IMG/VR virus record: IMGVR_UViG_3300014501_000541
Location: 1 to 54,311 of that record
DNA from: a virus
Reading direction: 5' to 3' (one strand)
DNA: 54,311 bases
Made by a program: the position numbers and the translations under genes. The notes beneath the pieces are model-generated. The model had not been told where the DNA came from. It did not search any database and saw only the letters and a program-made list of their open reading frames with translations. Positions 1 through 6,278 of the stretch are shown here, in pieces (positions within the stretch are counted from its first letter, which is position 1; each line of letters starts with the position of its first letter).

Positions 1-4
1 GCTG

Positions 5-28
5 AAAGCTGACGGCTGACAGCTTTTT
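5..28 (+). terminator. Rho-independent terminator upstream of the tRNA
   Basis: A 7-bp stem (5-11 with 20-26) with an 8-nt loop is followed by a short T run. It probably ends a host transcript that enters from the left edge. The gene it serves lies outside the window. Confidence 0.5.
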
Positions 29-33
29 CATGC

Positions 34-123
34 GGAGAGGTGCGTGAGTGGTTGAAACGATCCGCCTCGAAAGCGGACATACCTTAACGGGTATCGTGGG
101 TTCAAATCCCACCCTCTCCGCCA
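34..123 (+). tRNA. tRNA-Ser(CGA), integration target
   Basis: A complete class II tRNA can be folded by eye. The acceptor stem is a perfect 7 bp (34-40 with 113-119), the discriminator base is G120, and CCA is encoded at 121-123. The anticodon stem is 61-65 with 73-77 and the anticodon CGA is at 68-70, which reads UCG serine codons. A long variable arm follows, as expected for tRNA-Ser, and the T arm is GTGGG-TTCAAAT-CCCAC. The 3' 25 bases recur at 54189-54213. The element has therefore integrated at the tRNA 3' end and restored an intact gene on the left side. Confidence 0.95.
99..123. other. attL core (tRNA-Ser 3' end)
   Basis: These 25 bp run from the T-stem/T-loop of the tRNA to the encoded CCA and are repeated exactly at 54189-54213 in the same orientation. 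The flanks diverge at once on both sides of the repeat. An integrase gene starts 75 bp further in. This is the usual signature of tyrosine-recombinase integration into a tRNA gene. Confidence 0.93.
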
Positions 124-185
124 GTATATTTATTGTATTATCAACAACTTACAAATTAGTCGTTTCTTCTGTCCTTCTCCTGTAC

Positions 186-197
186 TAAAATCGGGCG
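186..197 (+). promoter_or_regulatory. -10 element of integrase promoter; leaderless mRNA likely
   Basis: TAAAAT at 186-191 stands exactly 6 nt before the integrase ATG at 198. With a normal 6-nt discriminator, transcription would begin on the A of the start codon. There is no room for a ribosome-binding site and none is seen. No convincing -35 box is present. Confidence 0.5.
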
Positions 198-1271
198 ATG
201 CTCACGATTTACCGCAGACATCGCACGACTTGCCCGCACCATTCCCGGCAATACAAGAAGTGTTTTTGCCCGATCTGGGTGCAAGGGCTCCTTGAGGGGA
301 AGCCGGTGCGCCGGTCGCTCGATCTTACGAACTGGGAAGCGGCGAACCGCAAGATCCACGAGCTTGAAGTCCACGGCGATAAGCAAGCGGTTTCGGTAAA
401 GGAAGCCTGCGAGAAATTCAAGGCTGATTGCAAAGCTCGGAATCTGAGCGCCGCGACGATAAAAAAATATAAGTATGTTTTGGGCGAGCTGGACGAAAAG
501 TTCGGGTCGCTTCCGGTGCGGAGCGTTAGCGTCGATGATTTGAGGAGTCTCCGGAGTCGTTGGACGTTCGCCGGTTCTACGACACGGAAACGGGTCGAAT
601 ATTTGCGGGCTTTTTTTGCGTTCTGCGTGGGCGCGGGCTGGATGCCCTTGAATCCGGGAAAACCTCTGAAGCCGCCTAAGCAGGCGCAAGCACCAACACT
701 TCCCTTCTCCGACGCCGAGTGGAAAGATATCGTGACGGCGCTCGGCCTTTACGGCGACATCCATAAACAAAGTCCGCCGGCGATTTGTAAGCAGTTGCGG
801 GCGCTCGTTTTTGTCATGCGCTATTCCGGGCTGCGGATATCGGACGCGGTTTCCCTGAAGCGAGATCGCGTCACGAAAACGAAAGACGGCGGCCGGTTAT
901 TTCTTTACCAGGCAAAGACCGGGCAGCCGGTATGGATTCCGATCGGAAAAGAAGTCATGGACGCGCTCGCGGATTGCGCTGAGGATGGTGCCAATTATTT
1001 CTGGTGCGGCACGGGCACGTTACAGACGACGCAAACGAAGTGGCAGGCGCGGCTCAAGAAAGTGTTTACGATCGCCGGAATTCCGGACGGGCATTCGCAT
1101 CGGTTCCGCGACACGTTCGCGGTTGGCCTGCTTTCAAAGGGTGTGAGTTTGGAGACAGTTTCGACATTACTCGGGCATCAAAATCTCGGGGTCACACAAA
1201 AACATTATTCGCCGTGGGTAAAAAGTCGCCAGGAAGCGCTTGAAGAGGCGGTCAGGAAGACGTGGAAGTAG
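198..1271 (+). CDS. int: Tyrosine recombinase / phage integrase
   Basis: This 357-aa protein catalyses integration and excision at the tRNA-Ser site. The N-terminus (about 1-60) is an arm-type DNA-binding region with a Cys/His cluster (C12, H14, H15, C22, C24). Residues 65-150 resemble a SAM-like core-binding domain. The catalytic domain carries R213 (in YSGLRISDAV), K240, the H301-x-x-R304 box, H327 in LLGHQNLG and the nucleophile Y337 in QKHYS. All expected active-site residues are present, so the enzyme should be active. It sits directly inside attL and reads inward. In the excised circle the excisionase-like gene at 53624 would lie just upstream of it across attP. Confidence 0.95.
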   Translation: MLTIYRRHRTTCPHHSRQYKKCFCPIWVQGLLEGKPVRRSLDLTNWEAANRKIHELEVHGDKQAVSVKEACEKFKADCKARNLSAATIKKYKYVLGELDEKFGSLPVRSVSVDDLRSLRSRWTFAGSTTRKRVEYLRAFFAFCVGAGWMPLNPGKPLKPPKQAQAPTLPFSDAEWKDIVTALGLYGDIHKQSPPAICKQLRALVFVMRYSGLRISDAVSLKRDRVTKTKDGGRLFLYQAKTGQPVWIPIGKEVMDALADCAEDGANYFWCGTGTLQTTQTKWQARLKKVFTIAGIPDGHSHRFRDTFAVGLLSKGVSLETVSTLLGHQNLGVTQKHYSPWVKSRQEALEEAVRKTWK

Positions 1272-1278
1272 GCGAGGG

Positions 1279-1536
1279 TTAGCTTTTCTTAGTCTTCTTG
1301 TCTCCGGAGTCATCCTCACAAATGATCGATCCGGTAGTGGGTGGCGCATCGGCTATTTGTATCGCCTTTTTTTTCGCTGCTTCCAGGGCGCGGTCCTTAC
1401 CTTTAAATTTTCCGACCCGATGAGGCTGCCCGACGTAAACAATCGTTGTGTCCCATGCATCGTCGCCGAGATCGTTCAAACGAACCTTAAATTTGTGTTT
1501 ACCTGGAGTGATAAGGAAAATTTCCTCGGATGCCAT
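1279..1536 (-). CDS. Small hypothetical protein
   Basis: This 85-aa ORF converges with the integrase gene (7-bp gap). The first half reads like a small beta-rich domain and the C-terminal third is strongly charged, ending in a Lys-rich tail (GDKKTKKS). I recognise no family and see no membrane segment or signal peptide. The start ATG follows a short non-coding gap shared with the divergent lipoprotein gene. It may be a small nucleic-acid-binding phage protein, but that is only a guess from charge. Confidence 0.6.
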   Translation of the reverse strand: MASEEIFLITPGKHKFKVRLNDLGDDAWDTTIVYVGQPHRVGKFKGKDRALEAAKKKAIQIADAPPTTGSIICEDDSGDKKTKKS

Positions 1537-1572
1537 AGGCCGGCATTTTAGCAGCGTTTCGATAAGCTGTGC

Positions 1573-1586
1573 TACACTGCCGCGCT
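1573..1586 (+). promoter_or_regulatory. -10 element of lipoprotein promoter; near-leaderless
   Basis: TACACT at 1573-1578 lies 8 nt before the ATG at 1587. The upstream stretch (ATTTTAGCAG about 25 nt earlier) and the GTGCTA-A-T core are shared with the promoter of the gene at 39693. No ribosome-binding site fits between the -10 box and the start codon. Confidence 0.5.
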
Positions 1587-2084
1587 ATGCGGCGCTACCT
1601 ATTCCTCGCACCGTTAATACTTCTCTTGAGCGCCTGCGATATTCCGGATCGGGTTAGCAAACTAGAAAAAGAAACCAAGGAGATGCAAACGGAGCGGGAT
1701 CGCGTAAGCGATTATGATTTGCAGGCAAAATGCTCGAAGGATGCCCGAGCTTGGTTTAATGAGAACTGGTCACGGGATAAAGACACGGTTTTACTGGACT
1801 TCACTAACCACTACAACAAAAAAGGCAATAAATGTTTCATCCTAGTTGAGTTTCACTACAACAATAATTTTGTAGGGCCGGGCGGGACGGGCTGGACGAA
1901 TCACATGAGCCTGTGGGACATTTACGAAAACAGTAAATACGGCGAGCTTGTCGAAAACCACTATACATACTTCAAGCCGACAGTGACCACATCGAACGAA
2001 CTAGTGACTTGCGATATGTTGGGTCAGAAATGCAAATCAATGGACGAATTTAATGGTTTTATACGGCCTTATTTGAATGGTTGA
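1587..2084 (+). CDS. Putative phage-encoded lipoprotein
   Basis: The protein is 165 aa from the ATG at 1587. It opens with a basic residue pair, a hydrophobic stretch and the lipobox LLSAC, so it should be lipidated on Cys17 and held on the outer face of the membrane. A short heptad-like charged helix (DRVSKLEKETKEM) follows, and then a globular region rich in Tyr, Asn and aromatics with further cysteines. It is a single gene next to the integrase with its own promoter, so it is probably expressed in the lysogen. A surface-exclusion or host-modification role is possible, but there is no family match to prove it. An in-frame GTG at 1569 is less likely because it lies inside the promoter. Confidence 0.7.
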   Translation: MRRYLFLAPLILLLSACDIPDRVSKLEKETKEMQTERDRVSDYDLQAKCSKDARAWFNENWSRDKDTVLLDFTNHYNKKGNKCFILVEFHYNNNFVGPGGTGWTNHMSLWDIYENSKYGELVENHYTYFKPTVTTSNELVTCDMLGQKCKSMDEFNGFIRPYLNG

Positions 2085-2099
2085 ATGAACGCCGAAAAT

Positions 2100-3040
2100 T
2101 CTAAGAACCCTTCTCTCTTCTTTAAGCTCATAAACAGAGAGTGGGTGAATTCAGGTCTGGATTTTTCCTGCTTCGGTTTCCAGTTTCAGTCCCTCTTGAT
2201 GGTTGTAGATCGGCACGCGCCGAATCGGTGAGAAGCTTTCCGTTGATAATTTCAGGGATAGAGATTTTGGACGGGGCGAAGCATTATTGATAATTCTCTA
2301 GAAGTGGGGTGCGAGTAAGCCAACTCGCCCTGGCCGAAGCCTGAGGATTTGAACCTCTGATTTGTCGGGCGTATATATCCACCCGTCTACGACTGCCATC
2401 GTAGATTATTTACCCCGTTTCTAAAGAACTATTTCACCTCGCGGCGGCCCGATTCCAAAATGTCGGCAATTCTCTGAGAACTTGGGTCGTATGGTATGAG
2501 ATACGAGATGCGCTTATTCCATATTTGCTTTATGCATCAGACGCAGGTAATGAATGGATGCTCCCGCGATTACTGGCTTGTACTTTGCCTATCACGCCAA
2601 CCCAAGTTTTCAAAGAACTGCCTGACTATCCTTCCCCGTACTCCCGTTCCTGCAATTCTCTGAAAGCTGAGAGAAACCCGTGCTCGTTTGGGCGCGCCAC
2701 CAGTTACCAGCAGAAGTCATAAAACTTCTACACCGAGCCTACGCTTTACTTTGCAGCATCACACCGCATACCCGCGTCAGGAGGAACGGGAGGTTTCTTT
2801 TAGAGTGATTAGCTCTATTCTCAGCTTTCAAAGAACTGCATACGGCCTAGCGGCGGCGGAAAGAGAAGCACCATACCTCCCATCTCCCTACGACAAACTG
2901 ATAAAAACTAGGCAGGATTTTAAAAGCAAAGCTCCCGACCCGTAAAAGAACTCATTTCGGAGGTGCCCGTTCGGGCCAGGTCGAGAGCTTTGCTCTCCAC
3001 CTTCTTTTCTTTTAACAAGAGGTGAAGTCCTTACTTCAAA
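2100..3040 (-). ncRNA. Large structured non-coding RNA (GOLLD/ROOL-like size class, or new)
   Basis: No ORF here has a plausible start, composition or operon context. The strand instead carries many long complementary segments. Three tandem units are each closed by an imperfect 20-21 bp stem: 2290-2310 with 2412-2432, 2466-2486 with 2601-2621, and 2652-2671 with 2820-2839. Several variant positions are G-U wobbles only when read as minus-strand RNA. The first stem encloses five consecutive hairpins (2311-2328, 2332-2341, 2343-2357, 2366-2385, 2386-2405). One of these is a T-loop hairpin (GAGG-UUCAAAU-CCUC) and another a UUCG tetraloop. An 11-bp perfect helix (2641-2651 with 2782-2792) crosses the third stem as a pseudoknot. 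Near the 5' end, 2925-2940 pairs with 2979-2994. The size and prophage setting fit the GOLLD/ROOL group of large ornate phage RNAs, but I cannot confirm membership. Both ends are approximate. Confidence 0.72.
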
Positions 3041-3085
3041 TTAAACGTACCATATTGTCATTTTGTTTCAATGTGGATAACTTTT

Positions 3086-3322
3086 CTACGGATTATGCGG
3101 GCTTTTTAGTTTGAAAAGGCTAGAGGCTTGTATGAGGGCGCGGACATCCCTGAAGGCTTCGCGATGCACTTCGATCTGTTGCAAGATGGCAATTTTCTGA
3201 TCGCAGAGTTTTATGGCCTTGCGAAAGAGCCGCGCGCCGACCTTTAGCCCAAGGTCTTCAAGGATGGCAGCCCGGATAGCATAGTCTTGGGCTTCTTGCC
3301 GTTCTTCTTCGATTACGCGCAC
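3086..3322 (-). CDS. Small helical hypothetical protein
   Basis: This 78-aa protein begins at a GTG at 3322, which has a textbook AGGAGG 5 nt upstream; that decides the start over longer readings. The sequence is almost entirely charged helix (EEERQEAQDYAIRAAILEDL and so on) without cysteines or membrane segments. It lies directly downstream of the lysozyme-like gene and just before the large RNA. It could be a small coiled-coil structural or regulatory protein. The family is not recognised. Confidence 0.65.
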   Translation of the reverse strand: MRVIEEERQEAQDYAIRAAILEDLGLKVGARLFRKAIKLCDQKIAILQQIEVHREAFRDVRALIQASSLFKLKSPHNP

Positions 3323-3356
3323 GGGAACCTCCTGACGTTGGGAGGAAATTATACCC

Positions 3357-3641
3357 CTATTCTTCCCAGCAATTTTCGCTCGCCGTCCATGGCGCGGTTC
3401 CATACTTGTTAAACAGATATTCTCCAAAAGCGATATTTCCCGAAGCGGTTGCTAGGTCATCGCCCATTTTCGCCGCAAGCGAACCCCATACATAGGTGTT
3501 GATCTGCAAGATTCCTTCATCCCTTTTTATCCGTTCCTTGGTAACAGGGTTTTCTCCCCACAGAATCGAGCCATCGGGCATAAATTGGGTGGGAGTGCCG
3601 GAAACTGATCCGGTTGTTTCGCAGGCAGCGATACGCTCCAA
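3357..3641 (-). CDS. Lysozyme-like / lytic transglycosylase domain protein
   Basis: The region (94 aa from a TTG at 3641) reads like a goose-lysozyme/SLT fold: an early IAACETTGS segment with the likely catalytic Glu, GILQIN (compare GxxQ/GLMQ motifs) and a C-terminal helical part. It would cleave peptidoglycan, in lysis or in virion entry. The reading frame stays open upstream to about 3872. That extension encodes a very hydrophobic segment ending ILARPA, a clear signal-peptide look, but contains no ATG, GTG or TTG start. The true start may be a rare ATT (about 3830) or a frameshift from the ATG at about 3872 in another frame. The full protein would then be a secreted enzyme of about 165 aa. 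Confidence 0.55.
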   Translation of the reverse strand: MERIAACETTGSVSGTPTQFMPDGSILWGENPVTKERIKRDEGILQINTYVWGSLAAKMGDDLATASGNIAFGEYLFNKYGTAPWTASENCWEE

Positions 3642-3841
3642 AATGGGGTGTTCGGCAAAGATGTGGTCGGCAACAGAGCTGGATGCCTGTTTCTCGGGCG
3701 ATTCTTGCGTTATAGGCGTACTTTGCGCCTGAGCTGTACCAATGACGTTATAGACCGCCGGACGGGCTAAAATCGGGGTAAAAACGAGGAGAAAGAGAAA
3801 GATGAGAAAGAAAACATAAAATCTTTTAATAATGTTCGCTG

Positions 3842-4161
3842 GACAGCCAGCCGCCGATTTTTCGGCATCTATCTCGATTTAACGGATAGAAATTGGTTTG
3901 CGACGTTTATGATTCCACTTGCCCACGGCTCCTGCCTCTAGACGACAGGGTTGAACATGGGCGGGGGTATAAGCCCCTCCAACGCCTCTGGCCGAAGCAT
4001 TGGGCGAGGAGAACCACGATTTAAGCGTAACAATCCGGCATGGGAAGTCCAGATGTAATAATCCACAGGGCAAAAGCGTAATACTTCCCCGTAGGCGGGG
4101 TGCCGAGGTCGCAGGTATGGGCTGCTAGACCTAATTACAGAACAAGACCCAATTCTTTTCT
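3842..4161. other. Gene-poor stretch with hairpins
   Basis: No convincing protein gene is seen. Short GC-rich hairpins occur, for example CCCC-GTAGGC-GGGG near 4090. The stretch runs into the plus-strand terminator at 4162-4201. A minus-strand reading ending GKWNHKRRKPISIR (stop near 3879) has a weak GGAG before a possible GTG and could be a 15-aa peptide, but I do not call it. A small plus-strand RNA ending at the terminator is possible. Confidence 0.3.
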
Positions 4162-4201
4162 CCGCACACTATCCACGAAGGAGAAGTGCGGTCTTTTTTT
4201 T
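4162..4201 (+). terminator. Orphan rho-independent terminator
   Basis: CCGCAC at 4162-4167 pairs with GTGCGG at 4186-4191 and is followed by a long T tract to 4201. Upstream TTCTCC and internal GGAGAA offer an alternative pairing. There is no plus-strand protein gene upstream for more than 2 kb, so it may end an unannotated small RNA. Confidence 0.55.
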
Positions 4202-4270
4202 CGCAAAAAAATGCGCCGTTTTGAGAGCCACGGCGCGGGCTGGATGGAAGGAGAGAAGCTGGTTCACTTC

Positions 4271-4483
4271 TCATGGGCAGGGTTCGTGCAGGCGAATCGG
4301 GGGCTGCGTGATCGGGACATGGACATTTTTTCCGTAGTCGGAAAGCGCCCAGCAGCTAAAGTTCAGAGCCACTTTCGTCCCCTGCGGATTTTCGCAGGCG
4401 TGATAGATGCGTGACGTTCGCGCCGTCCGAAGCATGTTCGGGATGACGCGCAAGCACCAGGCGCACGTAACAGGTTCGTTCAT
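4271..4483 (-). CDS. Zinc-binding small phage protein
   Basis: This 70-aa protein starts at an ATG preceded by AGGAGG with 5-6 nt spacing. It carries CAWC (C7, C10) and further Cys/His (H28, C30, C44, C69) that could bind zinc. The ATG overlaps the stop of the preceding microgene (ATGA), so the two are translationally coupled. It is the distal member of a cluster of small minus-strand genes. No specific function is recognisable. Confidence 0.65.
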   Translation of the reverse strand: MNEPVTCAWCLRVIPNMLRTARTSRIYHACENPQGTKVALNFSCWALSDYGKNVHVPITQPPIRLHEPCP

Positions 4484-4656
4484 GCGGCACCTCCTCGGCG
4501 GTACAGTTCAGCGAAGGAAAAGATCTTTACCAAACGGGTTGCGCAGTCCGAACAGACGGCGACGACCACGACGGCCAAATCATTGAAAGCGACGGAGCGG
4601 ACCAAGAGGTCGTCCCCGTCACACTTTTTACAGTTGAGCGTGAACGCCTTTTGCAT
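4480..4656 (-). CDS. Zinc-ribbon microprotein (58 aa)
   Basis: The ORF starts at the ATG ending at 4656 and has an AAGGAG ribosome site. The sequence carries CKKC (C9, C12) and CSDC (C35, C38) around a hydrophobic beta-like core, the layout of a rubredoxin-like zinc ribbon. Its stop overlaps the next start by ATGA. It may be a DNA- or RNA-binding adaptor; the target cannot be read from the sequence. Confidence 0.65.
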   Translation of the reverse strand: MQKAFTLNCKKCDGDDLLVRSVAFNDLAVVVVAVCSDCATRLVKIFSFAELYRRGGAA

Positions 4657-4657
4657 G

Positions 4658-5005
4658 TCAGTCTCCTTTGCTATCTAGCCAATTCGCACATTCCGTGAGA
4701 CCTTTTCGGCGCTGTTTTTGCATCTCTTTTTTCGTGCGGAACGCGCCGCGATACAGCGTATGAACCGCTTCATAACCGTCATTGAAGACGGTGATGCCTT
4801 TGGTTTGCCAATAGCGTTCGCCGGTTTGGGCGTTCTCATAAAGGCCGGAGGTGCATTTGCTCTGCAGGGGAACATGGTTCAGCGTTCCGACAGACGGAGC
4901 AGCGTCAGAAACTCGTCGCGCCGTTTCCTGCGATAGTCCTCGTAAAGGACCAAAAGCAAGAACGGCCAGGGCAACAAGGCATAGAGCAGATAGCGCTTTT
5001 TGCAC
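4658..5005 (-). CDS. Secreted hypothetical protein
   Basis: This is a 115-aa protein from a GTG at 5005, 5 nt after GGAGG. The N-terminus (MQKALSALCLVALAVLAFG) is a signal peptide, with a likely cleavage near GLSQ. The mature part is short, with two cysteines and a basic C-terminus (KKEMQKQRRKG). It lies one base from the zinc-ribbon microgene and 10 bp after the DUF932-like gene, so it belongs to the same operon. A second frame starting 2 nt earlier is also open (see 4879-5007). The family is not recognised. Confidence 0.6.
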   Translation of the reverse strand: MQKALSALCLVALAVLAFGPLRGLSQETARRVSDAAPSVGTLNHVPLQSKCTSGLYENAQTGERYWQTKGITVFNDGYEAVHTLYRGAFRTKKEMQKQRRKGLTECANWLDSKGD

Positions 5006-5007
5006 AT
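4879..5007 (-). CDS. Overlapping small membrane ORF (alternative frame)
   Basis: An ATG at 5007 sits 3 nt after the same GGAGG used by the GTG start at 5005. It opens a different frame of 42 aa: basic start (MCKKRY), a Leu-rich hydrophobic span and a strongly basic tail (DYRRKRRDE). Two hydrophobic-N-terminal ORFs from one ribosome site recall the nested spanin or holin/antiholin layouts of phages. This may be chance, so confidence is low. Confidence 0.25.
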   Translation of the reverse strand: MCKKRYLLYALLPWPFLLLVLYEDYRRKRRDEFLTLLRLSER

Positions 5008-5015
5008 GATCCTCC

Positions 5016-5732
5016 TCAGTTGAGCGAAGCGAAGAATTCTCCTAGCTTCGCGGTCGCTTTGAATTGCGGCACGGGGTCGAGTTCTTTGAGCGCCGACGTG
5101 AACGCGTTCGTGAGGCTCCAGAGCGTGCGCGGGGCAAACTCCGGATACTGCGGGTTGAAATAGAGATTGTGGACGGGACGGAGCAGATGCCGGGGCATCG
5201 CAAGGTCGTCGTCCAGGAACGCGTCGTAGATGATGTTTTTCGCGCTACCGTCCGTGAGCTGGTGGCCGCGCCATCCTTCCACTTGCTTCTGCATGGGGGC
5301 GAAGTTACGTTGCATCCGGCCGAGGCCGATGTCGATCGCATCCATGAGGTTGAAGTGTTTGGAGTGCTTGGCGAGGACTGGCGTGAAGTCGCCGTGAAAC
5401 GCCATGTTGTCGCAGACGAACACGCGGTAGCCGACGGTCAACGCTATGCGCATCGACTTGTCGTTTGAGTTGCGGAGCCCGAGCGAGAAGCGGCATCCCT
5501 CAAAGGTTGTTTCGAGGTCGAGGACTCCGAAGAGTTTCATGCCGTCTTCTGACACGGCATATTCATCGCGGACAACGTTGATGTGGCGAAAGGAAAGTCC
5601 TTCAACCACACTATTGACAAGTTCCCGGTGAGCTATGGGCTTATGAGTGTCCGTAGCTTCGGGGGGCAAGATTTCTACGAGCTGGTCGCGGGTAAGCTTG
5701 GAAGCGCCCGCGTGTGCCATTAAACCTTCCAT
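5016..5732 (-). CDS. DUF932-like phage/plasmid protein
   Basis: This 238-aa protein has an AAGGAG ribosome site 8 nt before its ATG. The central part (LGLRNSNDKSMRIALTVGYRVFVCDNMAFHGDF) is typical of the DUF932 / phage-plasmid-related family. Members are often found in plasmids and phages near replication genes; their biochemical role is not settled. It is the first gene after the structured leader at 5733-5971 and probably leads the small-gene operon down to 4271. Confidence 0.75.
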   Translation of the reverse strand: MEGLMAHAGASKLTRDQLVEILPPEATDTHKPIAHRELVNSVVEGLSFRHINVVRDEYAVSEDGMKLFGVLDLETTFEGCRFSLGLRNSNDKSMRIALTVGYRVFVCDNMAFHGDFTPVLAKHSKHFNLMDAIDIGLGRMQRNFAPMQKQVEGWRGHQLTDGSAKNIIYDAFLDDDLAMPRHLLRPVHNLYFNPQYPEFAPRTLWSLTNAFTSALKELDPVPQFKATAKLGEFFASLN

Positions 5733-5971
5733 ATTTTTTTCTCCTTTTGTGAAAGAACAGGTTGGGCGTTCACGGATCGCTCTCCGTTTTTTGTGGGGAG
5801 GGCTCCGAAACGGTGCGAAGGGTAAACGCCCAGTTCCGGAGGTTTTGCGCCGGGTCGAAATCAGCGCGCCGCCTCCAGAACTGGACGTTCATCGAGCACC
5901 CAGCGTTGAGAAGATTGCGGCGGCCTGGCCTCCGTCCCTACTTAGGGCAATCCGTTCCTCTCAACGCTGGG
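5733..5971 (-). ncRNA. Structured leader/intergenic RNA with three hairpins
   Basis: No ORF is supported. Three hairpins follow one another: a 13-bp perfect pair 5899-5911 with 5959-5971, which overlaps the stop codon of the MazG-like gene; CCAGTTCCGGAGG near 5830-5842 paired with its near-perfect complement at 5871-5883; and TGGGCGTT near 5762 with AACGCCCA near 5824. Just before the DUF932-like gene, the minus strand reads TGTTCTTTCACA, close to a boxA antitermination motif. It may be a terminator/antiterminator leader or a small RNA. Confidence 0.45.
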
Positions 5972-6278
5972 AGTTCGTTTCGTCGTGTAAATATGCGAGA
6001 AGCAAGATGGAATAGTTCACGAGGTCGAGAATGGTGTCGTCGATCTTTTCAGTTTCGACGGCCGCCTCCTTGGAAAGAAGATTGCCGATGCGGGAGATCT
6101 TGTTCACCATGTTTGCGAGCAAGATATGTTTCGGGTCGAGATTCACCAATCGTGCAGTCTTGAAGTTGCGGAGTGCGTCACTATCGCCGGCGGAATAGTC
6201 GGCATTTTTTGCCCGCATGATAGCGAGGCACTTTTTGAAATTGTCCTCGGTGAATTTGAGGAGCTCGGATTGGGTCAT
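5961..6278 (-). CDS. MazG-like / DUF1599-type nucleotide modification-associated protein
   Basis: This all-helical 105-aa protein has the pattern K-x-x-DY, F-x-x-A, K-x-x-RI-x-x-L and E-K-x-x-DT-x-DL-x-NY. That pattern is typical of small phage MazG-like proteins (nucleotide modification associated domain 1). Such proteins are thought to act on nucleotides or on modified-base metabolism. The downstream stop lies inside a long hairpin. Its ATG overlaps the stop of the HNH-like gene by 4 nt, so translation is coupled. Confidence 0.65.
   Translation of the reverse strand: MTQSELLKFTEDNFKKCLAIMRAKNADYSAGDSDALRNFKTARLVNLDPKHILLANMVNKISRIGNLLSKEAAVETEKIDDTILDLVNYSILLLAYLHDETNSQR

Noticed and set aside
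2331-2420. Minus-strand tRNA gene
   Set aside because: A T-arm-like hairpin and a terminal CCA-like end are present, but no 5' acceptor strand pairs with the 3' part, and the 3' GGCTTCGGCC is a UUCG hairpin of the large RNA.
2290-2840. Integron attC sites or MITEs
   Set aside because: The imperfect inverted repeats lack the conserved R and L boxes of attC and show no target-site duplications. Nested pseudoknots fit an RNA better.
2525-2945. Plus-strand ORFs of 65 and 85 aa
   Set aside because: They fall entirely within the structured RNA, have odd composition and no ribosome site.
2100-3040. tmRNA gene
   Set aside because: No long acceptor pairing between the two ends and no visible tag reading frame; the helices do not follow the tmRNA plan.
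5080-5110. Another boxA-like motif on the plus strand
   Set aside because: It is inside the DUF932-like coding sequence in the wrong orientation and is probably chance.
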